Positions 1 through 8,563 of a stretch of DNA of 64,000 nucleotides are shown piece after piece; position 1 is the stretch's first letter, and every line of letters begins with the position of its first letter. The DNA is from JAZKGA01 sp040386235 (GTDB lineage: Bacteria > Pseudomonadota > Alphaproteobacteria > Micavibrionales > Micavibrionaceae): the NCBI GenBank assembly GCA_040386235.1, contig JAZKGA010000001.1, positions 124,001 through 188,000 on the forward strand. Direction: 5' to 3'. The notes below the pieces were generated by a model. That model made no database searches. It had not been told where the DNA came from and saw only the letters and a list, made by a program, of their open reading frames with translations. A program made the translations under genes and the position numbers.

Positions 1-129
1 TAAATCAACGTAATCAAGGGAAATATTTTGGTTCACCGCAGCCATAACGCAGGCCGCATGATGCGGGAATTGCCCCGTGAACACAGTTTCACCGCTGCGC
101 GTTTTCAGCGCAATATCATTATGTTTCAT
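1..129 (-). CDS. N-terminal fragment of an unknown protein, cut by the window edge
   Basis: A leftward reading frame opens with ATG at 129 and runs without a stop to base 1, giving 43 residues (begins MKHNDIALKT, ends ISLDYVDL). The rest lies outside the window. No signal peptide or membrane segment is visible. The end of the fragment, with a polar residue-Leu-x-x pattern, would suit the entry into a pentapeptide-repeat domain, but too little is present to claim this. The Shine-Dalgarno is weak. It is divergent from uvrC, and the AT-rich 130-247 interval between them must hold the promoters; I could not assign a convincing one. Confidence 0.55.
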   Translation of the reverse strand, partial: MKHNDIALKTRSGETVFTGQFPHHAACVMAAVNQNISLDYVDL

Positions 130-247
130 AGCCCACACTTTTCTTTTTTAAGTTTCTTATACTCAACTATTGAATATGTAGGATATTTGATTGTTTGAAG
201 TCAAGCTTTTTTTGCTTTTACGCCTGACGCGCCGGGAACGATGCTCT

Positions 248-2113
248 ATGATCAACTCTATGATTGACACCCCTCCTCCTTTGCACGGTGCAGATTGCAT
301 TCGTCAAATGGCCGACCTGTTGCCACAGGGGCCGGGCGTCTATCGCATGCTGAATGCCGACAAAGACGTTTTATATGTCGGCAAGGCGCGCGCCTTGAAA
401 CGCCGCGTCTTAAGCTATACGCAGTCAGGTCGCTTGAATGCCCGCCTGCGCCGGATGGTTGCCGAAACCCGTGCGGTGGAAATTATCCATACTGAAACGG
501 AAGTAGAGGCGCTGCTGCTAGAAGCCACGCTGATCAAAACTCTGGCACCACGCTATAATATCCTGCTGCGCGACGACAAAAGCTTTCCCTATATTCACAT
601 CAGCACGGATCATGACGCGCCAGCGATGCGGGTCACACGCGGGCCACAGGCGCACAAAGGCCGGTCGTTTGGCCCCTACGCCAATGCGCATAATGTGTAT
701 AAAACCCTGATTGACCTGCAACGCGCGTTCCTGCTGCGTAACTGCGCTGACAGCGATTTTGCCACCCGGAAACGCCCATGCCTGCAATACCATATCAAAC
801 GCTGCACCGCCCCGTGTGTCGGCTATGTCAGCCCGGAAGAATATCGGGCTCAGGTCGATGAAACCTGCGCGTTTCTGTCCGGTCAATCCAGCGCCCTGCA
901 AGAAAAGCTGCGTACGCAGATGGAAGCCGCCAGCACGGCGATGGATTTTGAAACCGCGGCCCTGCTGCGTGACCGCCTGCGCACCATGGCCAGCATTCAA
1001 AGCCAGCATGCCCTGCTCAGCCACAATCTGGCGGATGGGGATGTCATGGCCATGGCCCGGCAAGGCACGCGCAGCTGCATCAGCGTTTACGTCATTCGCG
1101 ACAGCAAAAGCTATGGCCAGACGCATTTCTTCCCACAACATGGGGGCGATGACACAGATGCCGATATCATGCAGGCGTTTGTGGCACAATTTTATGCGAC
1201 CCGCCTTTGCCCGCCCGTTATTCTGCTGAATGTCATGCCTTTACAGCCCAATCTGCTGGCCAACGCGTTAAGTCAGCAGGGCGGCAAGCGTGTCACCCTG
1301 CACCGCCCGCAACGCGGGTCCCAGGCACGCCTGCTGGACTCGGTGGCCGCCAATGCGGCGCAGGCCTTAGAACGTAAATTGCGGCAGACGGAAACCGAAG
1401 TTGCCCTGCTGACCGGTCTAACGGAACTATTGCACCTTCCCGCGCCGCCCCAACGGATTGAGGTGTATGACAACAGTCACACAGCGGGCCAGCATATGAT
1501 CGGCGCGATGATTGTGGCCGGGCCAGAGGGGTTCCAGAAAAAAGCCTATCGCACCTTTAATATCCGCCATGCGGGGAAAAGCGACGATCTGGCCATGATG
1601 CGAGAGGTTTTGACCAGACGCCTGCACCGTCTGACAGAGGAAAAATCCCCCGGTGACCCTGATTGGCCCGATCTGCTTTTGATCGATGGTGGGCCGACCC
1701 AGCTGGCCGTGGCGCAAGAGGTTCTGGCCGCGGCCAACCTGGACGGCCAGGTGCATTTGGCGGGGATCAGCAAAGGGCCGCAACGAAACGCAGGCCTTGA
1801 ATATATCCATGTTCCAGGTCACAGCCCCGTGCAGCCAAAGCACAATGATCCCGTCCTGCATTACCTGCAGCGATTACGAGACGAGGCGCACCGTTTTGCC
1901 ATTGGCACGCACCGACGCAAGCGGCAGGCGCAACACGAAAATTCGCCGCTTGATGGCTTTTCTGGTATTGGCCCGACACGGAAGAAATCCCTGCTGATGC
2001 ATTTCGGGTCGGCCCGTGCCGTAACCCGCGCAAGCGTTGCTGATCTTGTCCGCGCCCCTGGAATCTCGCAAAAATTAGCCGAGTCGATTTACGCGCATTT
2101 TCATGACATTTAA
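248..2113 (+). CDS. uvrC: UvrABC excinuclease subunit C
   Basis: UvrC makes both incisions flanking a bulky DNA lesion in the cytoplasmic UvrABC nucleotide excision repair complex. The order is typical: a GIY-YIG nuclease domain near residues 25-100 (GVY and YVGKA visible), a central UVR segment for UvrB contact around 220-250 (MDFETAALLRDRL), an RNase H-like domain beginning with VYDNSH, and a C-terminal helix-hairpin-helix pair (SGIGPTRKKSLL, APGISQKLAESIY). The 621-residue length is normal. I start at ATG 248, which follows GGGA; the frame is open back to a TTG at 191, but that gives a non-homologous 19-residue extension. ATG 260 is another option. Confidence 0.96.
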   Translation: MINSMIDTPPPLHGADCIRQMADLLPQGPGVYRMLNADKDVLYVGKARALKRRVLSYTQSGRLNARLRRMVAETRAVEIIHTETEVEALLLEATLIKTLAPRYNILLRDDKSFPYIHISTDHDAPAMRVTRGPQAHKGRSFGPYANAHNVYKTLIDLQRAFLLRNCADSDFATRKRPCLQYHIKRCTAPCVGYVSPEEYRAQVDETCAFLSGQSSALQEKLRTQMEAASTAMDFETAALLRDRLRTMASIQSQHALLSHNLADGDVMAMARQGTRSCISVYVIRDSKSYGQTHFFPQHGGDDTDADIMQAFVAQFYATRLCPPVILLNVMPLQPNLLANALSQQGGKRVTLHRPQRGSQARLLDSVAANAAQALERKLRQTETEVALLTGLTELLHLPAPPQRIEVYDNSHTAGQHMIGAMIVAGPEGFQKKAYRTFNIRHAGKSDDLAMMREVLTRRLHRLTEEKSPGDPDWPDLLLIDGGPTQLAVAQEVLAAANLDGQVHLAGISKGPQRNAGLEYIHVPGHSPVQPKHNDPVLHYLQRLRDEAHRFAIGTHRRKRQAQHENSPLDGFSGIGPTRKKSLLMHFGSARAVTRASVADLVRAPGISQKLAESIYAHFHDI

Positions 2114-2150
2114 GGCATTACAAAACGGCCTGTAAGTGATTCAAATATAT

Positions 2151-2179
2151 TTGCATTTTGCCACCATCTCCCCTATGGT
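2151..2179 (+). promoter_or_regulatory. Candidate sigma-70-type promoter for the bactofilin gene
   Basis: TTGCAT at 2151-2156 and TATGGT at 2174-2179 are separated by exactly 17 bases. They lie about 40 bases upstream of the bactofilin start, in the gap after uvrC. Assigned by eye only. Confidence 0.45.
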
Positions 2180-2219
2180 GCCCCTTATTCAGACAGTCAC
2201 ATTTTGAAGGGATAACGAC

Positions 2220-3029
2220 ATGTTCCACCGCCCGCGTTCCGGTTCGGCGCCAGAAACGTCTTCAACCACGACATCGGTTGACACGACTGAGCCTCAAACA
2301 TCCACACCAACCCCTGACACAACAGCAAGAAAGGAAAGCCGTACCATGGCCGAACCACAAACATCTGAGACCACACCAGAAACCACCAGCGACACAGCCA
2401 CAGGCAACGCCGGCAGCGGTTTTCAACGCCCACAGGCACCACAAGCCGCAACACCACAGCCACGCACACCATTCGGCGCCCCGTCCTATGGTAATTTTGG
2501 CCCTGCACCGGCTGCCAACGCACCATCATCAACCCCTGCCGTAGCCGCGTCTTACACACCTTATAACGCCAGCGCGTCAAATGGCCGTCGTCTGGTCATC
2601 GGTGAAGGCATCGCCATGTCCGGCGATATTGAGGCTTGCGAAAACCTGGTGGTCGAAGGGACCGTCGATGCATCACTGCGTGGCGCAAAAAACCTGGAAA
2701 TCACCCAAACCGGTGTCTTCTATGGTTCCGTTGAAATTGATGAAGCAACCGTTGCTGGCCGCTTTGAAGGTGACCTGAAAGTCAATGGTCGCCTGACAGT
2801 CCGTGCCAGCGGATCGATTATCGGCTCCGTTTCTTATAAAGAACTGGCGATTGAGCCAGGCGCACTGATCGACGGCCGTATCAGCCCGTTAACATCTTTG
2901 CAATCGTCCCAAGACGGCAAGAAATCAACCGGTAAAGGCCGCGTCGCCGCTGCATCTTTCGGTAAATCAAGCGAAAAAGACAACAGCGAAAGCCTGTTCA
3001 CCCGCAACCGTCCATCGGCTGCTGAATAA
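2220..3029 (+). CDS. Bactofilin (polymer-forming cytoskeletal protein)
   Basis: Bactofilins polymerise without nucleotide into filaments or membrane-associated sheets that position cell-wall or polarity factors. Residues about 120-225 form the conserved right-handed beta-helix domain, with regularly spaced hydrophobic-Gly repeats such as VVEGTVDASLRG, GVFYGSVEI and GRLTVRASGSIIGSV. It is preceded by an unusually long, disordered Thr/Pro/Ala tail of about 120 residues and followed by a short Ser/Lys-rich tail. ATG 2220 has AAGGG upstream. A second in-frame ATG at 2346 (residue 43) follows AAAGGAAAG, so a 227-residue form is equally possible. A hairpin terminator follows. Confidence 0.9.
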   Translation: MFHRPRSGSAPETSSTTTSVDTTEPQTSTPTPDTTARKESRTMAEPQTSETTPETTSDTATGNAGSGFQRPQAPQAATPQPRTPFGAPSYGNFGPAPAANAPSSTPAVAASYTPYNASASNGRRLVIGEGIAMSGDIEACENLVVEGTVDASLRGAKNLEITQTGVFYGSVEIDEATVAGRFEGDLKVNGRLTVRASGSIIGSVSYKELAIEPGALIDGRISPLTSLQSSQDGKKSTGKGRVAAASFGKSSEKDNSESLFTRNRPSAAE

Positions 3030-3053
3030 TCCGCTGCGGATAACAATTTTTAG

Positions 3054-3086
3054 AACGCCGGCCTTAACCAGGTCGGCGTTTTTCTT
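3054..3086. terminator. Rho-independent terminator between bactofilin and nth
   Basis: A 10-bp stem (AACGCCGGCC at 3054-3063 with GGTCGGCGTT at 3071-3080, one G-T pair) with a 7-nt loop is followed by a T-rich run on the plus strand. It lies 24 bases after the bactofilin stop and touches the nth stop codon, so it serves mainly the rightward transcript. Confidence 0.8.
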
Positions 3087-3720
3087 TGAACCCGCAGACA
3101 TCATTCAGGATGCAGGTCGGGCATAACGGCTTTTGCGCCTTGCAAACGTATCGCCCATGCAGGATCAACCAGTGATGGGCGTGATACAGATAATGATCCG
3201 GCACGCAGGCCAATAATTCACGCTCAACCGCATCCGGTGTTTTGCCAGTGGCCAGGCCCAGCCGGTGCGACAGGCGGAACACATGTGTATCAACGGCCAG
3301 GGTGTTCTGGCCAAACGCGATATTCAAGACAACGTTTGCCGTTTTCCGCCCCACGCCAGGCAAGGCTTGCAATTCTGCATGGGTGCCTGGCACCGCACTG
3401 TTATGGTCGGCAATCAACTTTTGCGACAGGGCATACACATTCTGTGCCTTGGCGTTAAACAAACCAATTGTTTTGATATGGTTCTTGATCCCATCCATCC
3501 CAAGGGCTACCATCTCTTCCGGCGTACTGGCGATTGGAAACAGGCGGCGCGTCGCTTTGTTGACACCGGCATCAGTGGCCTGGGCTGATAGCACCACGGC
3601 GACAAGCAACGTATAGGTTGAGGTATATTCCAGATCGCTTCTCGGGTCTGGATTATGTTCTTGCAGCCGATGAAAAATTTCTTCAATCTGGCCCTTGTTC
3701 CGTTTGATCGCAATCGACAT
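3064..3720 (-). CDS. nth: Endonuclease III, base-excision DNA glycosylase/AP lyase
   Basis: Nth removes oxidised pyrimidines and nicks the resulting abasic site by beta-elimination. The 218-residue protein has the helix-hairpin-helix LPGVGRKTANVV with the catalytic lysine (K126), the activating aspartate in VDTHVFR (D144), and a C-terminal [4Fe-4S] loop C-x6-C-x2-C-x5-C (C193, C200, C203, C209), so all key residues are intact. The frame is open to 3765, but the N-terminus of the family matches ATG 3720 (MSIAIKRNKG). No strong Shine-Dalgarno is seen. It is divergent from the alkyltransferase gene with only 48 bases between starts, so the two repair genes share a promoter region. Confidence 0.95.
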   Translation of the reverse strand: MSIAIKRNKGQIEEIFHRLQEHNPDPRSDLEYTSTYTLLVAVVLSAQATDAGVNKATRRLFPIASTPEEMVALGMDGIKNHIKTIGLFNAKAQNVYALSQKLIADHNSAVPGTHAELQALPGVGRKTANVVLNIAFGQNTLAVDTHVFRLSHRLGLATGKTPDAVERELLACVPDHYLYHAHHWLILHGRYVCKAQKPLCPTCILNDVCGFKEKRRPG

Positions 3721-3768
3721 ATCATTGTGATAAAGCCGTCGCCCCAGAATGACAAGGAGAAACACCAG

Positions 3769-4341
3769 ATGCCTGCCACCCGTTTTGAGACACTGCCCCG
3801 CAGCCCGTCACGCACCGATATTGCGTCAATCACGCAAACGGAAGGTGATTTGATCGTGCACAGCGCCTGGATGGGCGAACAATTGGTTTGGCTGGGCCTG
3901 GCCTGGGTCAAAGATGGTGCAGAATCGGTTCATGCAAAAGCGCAGCGAGCCTTGCCACACTGCAATTTCATTCCAACCGCTGACACGGGTCAAACGGGCC
4001 GTATCATGACGGCGTGGCGCGCAAACCGCCTGAATGACTTACCTATGACCCTGTTTGGGACGCCATTTCAGCATAAGGTCTGGCAGGCCTTGCTTGCGCT
4101 AGCACCGCTGGAACGCCCCACATATGGCCAGATTGCCGCGCGCATCGGCAACCAAAAGGCCTGTCGCGCCGTTGGGACTGCCGTGGGATCAAACCCCATT
4201 ACATTGCTTGTGCCCTGTCACCGGATTTTACCGCATGCGGGCGGGGTCGGGAATTACGGCTGGGGCGCACCGATGAAGGGCTATTTACTGGCGCTGGAAG
4301 ATAAAGCCTATGCCGCGGCCACAACAGGTCGCGCCGCGTAA
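3769..4341 (+). CDS. ogt: Methylated-DNA--protein-cysteine methyltransferase
   Basis: This suicide enzyme transfers alkyl groups from O6-alkylguanine to its own cysteine. The 190-residue protein ends in the standard DNA-binding domain: FGTPFQHKVWQAL, PTYGQIA, RAVGTAVGSNP, and the active-site motif VPCHRI with C150, followed by GGVGNYGWG. There is no Ada regulatory domain, so this is the Ogt/MGMT type rather than Ada. AAGGAG at 3754-3759 sits 9 bases before ATG 3769 and fixes the start; the upstream open frame to 3655 runs antisense into nth and is rejected. It is divergent from nth and convergent with dnaJ. Confidence 0.93.
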   Translation: MPATRFETLPRSPSRTDIASITQTEGDLIVHSAWMGEQLVWLGLAWVKDGAESVHAKAQRALPHCNFIPTADTGQTGRIMTAWRANRLNDLPMTLFGTPFQHKVWQALLALAPLERPTYGQIAARIGNQKACRAVGTAVGSNPITLLVPCHRILPHAGGVGNYGWGAPMKGYLLALEDKAYAAATTGRAA

Positions 4342-4359
4342 ACGCCGGATTTCCTTAGC

Positions 4360-5508
4360 TTAGGTACTTAAGTCGCTCCACAACTCTTTCATCCGTTTGA
4401 AAAAGCCTTCGGATTCCGGGGAATGCTTCTTGCCTTCCTTGGAAATCGTGGATTCCAGCTGGGCCATCAGGTCTTGCTGTTTTTTATCCAGATTAACAGG
4501 CGTTTCCACGAAAATCTCGATGTACATATCGCCACGCTGCGTACTGCGCAGGACACTCATCCCCTGATTGCGCATCCGCAATTGCTGGCCCGTTTGCGTG
4601 CCAGGTGGAATTTTAACCTGCGTTTTTGTTGCATCAATGCCAACCACTTCGACACTGCCACCCAGTGCGGCGGTCGTCATTTGGATCGGCACGCGGCAAT
4701 GCAAATCGGCCCCGTCGCGGCGGAATAATTTGTGCGGACGGACACCGATCAGGACATATAAATCGCCCGAGTCGCCGCCACGCAGGCCAGCCTCGCCCTC
4801 ACCCGCCAGGCGAATTCGGCGACCGCTTTCAATTCCGGCAGGGATCGCAACCTGAAGCACTTTTTCCTTCCGCACACGGCCCATGCCGCCGCATTTCTTA
4901 CACGGGTCCTTGATAATCCTGCCATCGCCGTTACAGGTGGGGCAGGCGCGCTCAATCGTAAAAAAACCTTGTTGTGACCGGACACGGCCTGCGCCATTAC
5001 AAGCGGTGCAGGTTTCAGGCTTCGCGCCATCCGCAGCCCCACTGCCCTTACATCCGTCACAGCTTTCGACCGATGGGATCTTAATTTTGGCTTCTTTGCC
5101 CTTAAAGGCCTCTTCCAACGTGATATCCAGGGCGTATTGCATGTCTGCGCCACGGCCATTCTGCTGTCGGCCACCGCGGCGACCGCCCATCATCTCGCCG
5201 AACACGTCTTCAAAAATATCACTGAACGCGTTACCAAATCCGCCGAAGTCGGAGGCGTTAAAGCCACCCGGCCCACCGCCGCCGCCATTGCGGAATGCGG
5301 CTTCGCCAAAACGGTCATAGGCCGCACGTTTGTCGGCATCCTTTAAGACATCGTAAGCTTCGTTGATTTCTTTAAATTTGGCTTCGGCCGCCGCATTTCC
5401 ATGGTTGCGGTCGGGATGGAATTCCATCGCCATCTTGCGGTAAGCGCGCTTGATCTCGTCATCCGAGGCCCCGCGCGCCACACCCAGTTTTTCGTAAAAG
5501 TCACTCAT
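4360..5508 (-). CDS. dnaJ: Chaperone DnaJ (Hsp40)
   Basis: DnaJ delivers unfolded clients to DnaK and stimulates its ATPase. The 382-residue protein has the full type I layout: a J domain with HPD (residues about 1-70), a Gly/Phe-rich linker, a zinc domain with four CxxCxGxG motifs (CDGCKGSG, CTACNGAG, CPTCNGDG, CKKCGGMG), and C-terminal client-binding domains. It lies 24 bases downstream of dnaK on the same strand, the usual alphaproteobacterial dnaKJ operon. The Shine-Dalgarno is weak, so translation may depend on dnaK readthrough. Confidence 0.97.
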   Translation of the reverse strand: MSDFYEKLGVARGASDDEIKRAYRKMAMEFHPDRNHGNAAAEAKFKEINEAYDVLKDADKRAAYDRFGEAAFRNGGGGGPGGFNASDFGGFGNAFSDIFEDVFGEMMGGRRGGRQQNGRGADMQYALDITLEEAFKGKEAKIKIPSVESCDGCKGSGAADGAKPETCTACNGAGRVRSQQGFFTIERACPTCNGDGRIIKDPCKKCGGMGRVRKEKVLQVAIPAGIESGRRIRLAGEGEAGLRGGDSGDLYVLIGVRPHKLFRRDGADLHCRVPIQMTTAALGGSVEVVGIDATKTQVKIPPGTQTGQQLRMRNQGMSVLRSTQRGDMYIEIFVETPVNLDKKQQDLMAQLESTISKEGKKHSPESEGFFKRMKELWSDLST

Positions 5509-5532
5509 GACACGTCAGACAGACAAAAGCCG

Positions 5533-7464
5533 TTAAGCGGCTTTGCCATCGTCTTCGTCACGCTTGACCTCGGTAAAGTCAGCGTCCAGAACGTCGCCAT
5601 CCTGTACCGGTGCATCCGTCTGGCCTTTATCCGCTTCGGCTTTCGCATTCTCCGCGTCTTGCGCCTTTTTATACGCTGCCTCGCCCAGCTTCATTGCCAC
5701 TTGTTGCAACGCCTGGGTTTTGGCAGTGATATCAGCCGCATCATCAGATGTCAGGACCGATTTCAAGGCCACAATCGCTTCTTCCGCTGCGCGCTTATCG
5801 TCAGCTGAAACGTCATCGCCCAGATCAACCAGGCTTTTCTCTGTGACATGAATTGACGATTCAGCCGTATTGCGTGCATCGACGACTTCGCGTTTCTTCT
5901 TATCGCTTTCGGCGTTTTCAGCGGCTTCGCGAACCATCTTCTCAACATCCGCGTCGGACAAGCCGCCCGATGCCTGGATCTTGATCTGCTGTTCCTTGTT
6001 TGTTGCCTTGTCTTTCGCGGTGACGTGAACGATACCGTTTGCGTCAATGTCGAACGTGACTTCGATTTGCGGAACGCCGCGTGGTGCCGGCGGAATGCCC
6101 ATAAGGTCAAATTGACCCAGCATTTTGTTGTCCGCCGCCATTTCGCGTTCGCCCTGGAAAACCCGGATCGTCACGGCATTTTGATTATCTTCTGCCGTTG
6201 AGAAAACCTGGCCCTTCTTCGTCGGGATCGTCGTATTCCGGTCGATCAGACGCGTAAAGACCCCGCCCAGGGTTTCGATACCCAGGCTGAGTGGTGTCAC
6301 ATCCAGCAGCAAAACGTCCTTAACGTCGCCTTGCAACACGCCACCTTGAATCGCCGCGCCATCGGCCACGACTTCATCCGGGTTAACCCCTTTGTGCGGT
6401 TCCTTGCCGAAGAAGTCACGCACCGTTTCAATGATGCGCGGCATACGGGTCATCCCACCTACCAGAACAATCTCGTCAATCTCGGATGGTTTCAGCCCGG
6501 CATCTTTCAATGCGGCTTTCAACGGTTCAATGGTGCGTTTGACCAGGTCATCGACCAATGCCTCCAGCTTCGCACGTGACAGGCGGATATTCAGGTGTTT
6601 TGGACCTGATGCATCGGCAGTAACGAAAGGCAGGTTGACGTCAGTTTGCGTCGTTGATGACAGTTCAATTTTCGCCTTTTCCGCAGCCTCTTTCAAGCGT
6701 TGCAGGGCGAGCTTGTCCTGACGCAGGTCGATCCCCTGCTCTTTCTTAAATTCATCGGCCAGAAAGTCGATAATCCGGCTGTCGAAATCTTCACCGCCCA
6801 GGAACGTATCGCCATTGGTGGATTTGACTTCAAACACGCCATCACCAATTTCCAGAACGGAAATATCGAACGTACCACCGCCCAAGTCATAAACGGCAAT
6901 CGTACCGGCTTTCTTTTTGTCCAGACCATAAGCAAGCGCCGCAGCGGTCGGCTCGTTAATGATACGCAACACTTCAAGGCCCGCGATACGGCCAGCGTCT
7001 TTGGTCGCCTGGCGTTGGGCATCATTGAAATAAGCAGGAACGGTAATGACGGCTTTATCAACAGGGTGGCCCAGAAACGCTTCTGCCGTGTCTTTCATTT
7101 TCTTCAGGATCATCGCCGAAATTTGTGACGGCGCCAGCTTCTCACCGTTCACTTCGACCCACGCGTCACCGTTTTCGCCTTCAATAATTTTATAAGGGCT
7201 GTTCGGGATCAGGGCCTGAATATCTGGATCACTGAAACGACGACCAATCAGGCGTTTAATCGCATACAGCGTGCTTTCAGGATTGGTAACGGCCTGGCGT
7301 TTCGCAGGCTGGCCCACCAGACGTTCACCGTCTTTGGTAATGGCGACAATGGATGGTGTTGTGCGGGCGCCTTCGGCGTTTTCAAGAACGCGAGGCTCTT
7401 TCCCATCCATAATGGCAATACAGGAATTGGTTGTACCCAGATCGATACCGATTACTTTACTCAT
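5533..7464 (-). CDS. dnaK: Chaperone DnaK (Hsp70)
   Basis: DnaK is the ATP-dependent Hsp70 chaperone. The 643-residue protein starts with IGIDLGTTNSC, contains the phosphate-binding segments DLGGGTFD and VGGMTRMP, the interdomain linker VLLLDVTPLSLGIET, a beta-sandwich substrate domain, and an acidic C-terminal tail that ends DGKAA instead of the EEVD-like tail of eukaryotic forms. AGGAG lies 7 bases before ATG 7464. It is the first gene of dnaKJ; the 179-base leader (7465-7643) contains a candidate promoter and no gene. Confidence 0.98.
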   Translation of the reverse strand: MSKVIGIDLGTTNSCIAIMDGKEPRVLENAEGARTTPSIVAITKDGERLVGQPAKRQAVTNPESTLYAIKRLIGRRFSDPDIQALIPNSPYKIIEGENGDAWVEVNGEKLAPSQISAMILKKMKDTAEAFLGHPVDKAVITVPAYFNDAQRQATKDAGRIAGLEVLRIINEPTAAALAYGLDKKKAGTIAVYDLGGGTFDISVLEIGDGVFEVKSTNGDTFLGGEDFDSRIIDFLADEFKKEQGIDLRQDKLALQRLKEAAEKAKIELSSTTQTDVNLPFVTADASGPKHLNIRLSRAKLEALVDDLVKRTIEPLKAALKDAGLKPSEIDEIVLVGGMTRMPRIIETVRDFFGKEPHKGVNPDEVVADGAAIQGGVLQGDVKDVLLLDVTPLSLGIETLGGVFTRLIDRNTTIPTKKGQVFSTAEDNQNAVTIRVFQGEREMAADNKMLGQFDLMGIPPAPRGVPQIEVTFDIDANGIVHVTAKDKATNKEQQIKIQASGGLSDADVEKMVREAAENAESDKKKREVVDARNTAESSIHVTEKSLVDLGDDVSADDKRAAEEAIVALKSVLTSDDAADITAKTQALQQVAMKLGEAAYKKAQDAENAKAEADKGQTDAPVQDGDVLDADFTEVKRDEDDGKAA

Positions 7465-7597
7465 GGCTTTTCTCCTATTCTAGCGGCAAATAACGTGCGA
7501 CCCACACTTGGCATCCCACGCTTTCCATGGAGGTGTCAACGACCCTACCATTATCACGGCCCCGTATCTGTTCAGATCACGCGGCCGCAATACTATC

Positions 7598-7626
7598 TAT
7601 ATGAAACAACGGACGTCGTTTTTCAA
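7598..7626 (-). promoter_or_regulatory. Candidate dnaK promoter
   Basis: On the minus strand, CTTGAAA (TTGAAA at 7626-7621) and CATATA (7603-7598) are separated by 17 bases. CTTGAAA matches the -35 box of heat-shock sigma-32 promoters and is also close to the sigma-70 box. The -10 is a poorer match to the heat-shock CCCATnT/CYTATnT consensus. I saw no CIRCE element (TTAGCACTC-N9-GAGTGCTAA) in the leader, which argues for RpoH rather than HrcA control of this operon. Confidence 0.45.
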
Positions 7627-7643
7627 GAGGTTTACAAAAACTC

Positions 7644-8507
7644 TTATTTTTTACGTGCTTCCGCCACGGCGGCTTTTAACCCAGCGACATCCAGCATCCC
7701 GCGCACGACCGTATCATTGACGAAAAAGGCAGGGGTGCCGTTAATGCCGGCAGATTGACCCAGTTCAATATCCGATTCCAGGTCTTTCGCGACCTCATCC
7801 GATGCCATATCCGCTTTGATTTTAGCGTAATCCAGCTTCAAATCCTCTGACACCTTACGGAACAGATCTTCATTTTTAGGAGATGTCGTTTCCATCAGCG
7901 CTTTATGCACTTCCCAGTACTTACCCTGCCGTTTGGCGGCTAAGGCAAAGGCTGCGGCATCGTGCGACTGCGGGCTTAAAATCGGGAATTCAACGAAAGC
8001 GACAGCGACATTCTTATCGGCTTTCAGCACTTCACTGACGCTCGGCATCGCTTTTTTGCAATAGCCGCAATTGTAATCGAAGAATTCCACGATCAGAACA
8101 TCACCTTTTGGATTGCCCATCACGGAGATTGATTTATCGCCGGCAGCCACTTTGGCTTTGATGTCAGCGGCCACTTGTTTGGCCTGTGTATCGGCTTTTT
8201 GTGATTGCACCATCTGATACTTTTCATACGCGCGCATCACAATATCCGGATGATCCATAATATAGGCGTCGATGACCGCGCCCATGGCTGTGACTTCATC
8301 CGCGCTGAAGGGGCCTTTTGCCGTTGCCGCTGGCGCATCTGCGGCGGGGGTGATTTCACCGTATTGTGCGGCGGCACTGGAATCTGTGGTCGTTGCGAAC
8401 CCTGGCCCTTGCGGGGCAAACGGGCCGGTCTGCAGGAAAGCGAGCGTTCCGACGGTGGTCAGGGCCGAAACAGCCACGGACAGAAATGCAGTGCGGTAGA
8501 ATGACAT
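7644..8507 (-). CDS. DsbA-family periplasmic thiol:disulfide oxidoreductase
   Basis: The 287-residue protein has an N-terminal hydrophobic signal or anchor (about residues 5-25), a disordered Ala/Pro-rich stretch, then a DsbA/ScsC-type thioredoxin fold. The redox motif is CGYC at 147-150 in FFDYNCGYC, and the cis-proline loop is GTPAFFV. This resembles the Com1/BdbD-like branch in which a helical N-terminal extension drives oligomerisation, so the role could be oxidase or isomerase; the sequence does not decide. AAGGAGAG precedes ATG 8507. It is followed, on the same strand, by the dnaK leader and preceded by the M48 protease gene. Confidence 0.88.
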   Translation of the reverse strand: MSFYRTAFLSVAVSALTTVGTLAFLQTGPFAPQGPGFATTTDSSAAAQYGEITPAADAPAATAKGPFSADEVTAMGAVIDAYIMDHPDIVMRAYEKYQMVQSQKADTQAKQVAADIKAKVAAGDKSISVMGNPKGDVLIVEFFDYNCGYCKKAMPSVSEVLKADKNVAVAFVEFPILSPQSHDAAAFALAAKRQGKYWEVHKALMETTSPKNEDLFRKVSEDLKLDYAKIKADMASDEVAKDLESDIELGQSAGINGTPAFFVNDTVVRGMLDVAGLKAAVAEARKK

Positions 8508-8542
8508 GGAAGGGCTCTCCTTATGTTGTGATAAGCCGGATG

Positions 8543-8560
8543 TTAGAGTGTCTTAGAGTG
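8543..8560. repeat. Short tandem direct repeat (TTAGAGTG twice)
   Basis: TTAGAGTG occurs at 8543-8550 and again at 8553-8560, one helical turn apart, in the 56-base gap between the M48 protease stop and the DsbA-like start. It could be a protein-binding site or chance. Confidence 0.3.
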
Positions 8561-8563
8561 AAA

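Noticed and set aside
518..1189. A 223-residue leftward reading frame inside uvrC
   Set aside because: It is entirely antisense to a gene with clear UvrC motifs, has no recognisable domain and arises from the GC-rich codon structure of uvrC.
7495..7758. Rightward small frames in the dnaK leader
   Set aside because: They overlap the DsbA-like gene on the other strand, lack Shine-Dalgarno sequences and have no coherent composition.
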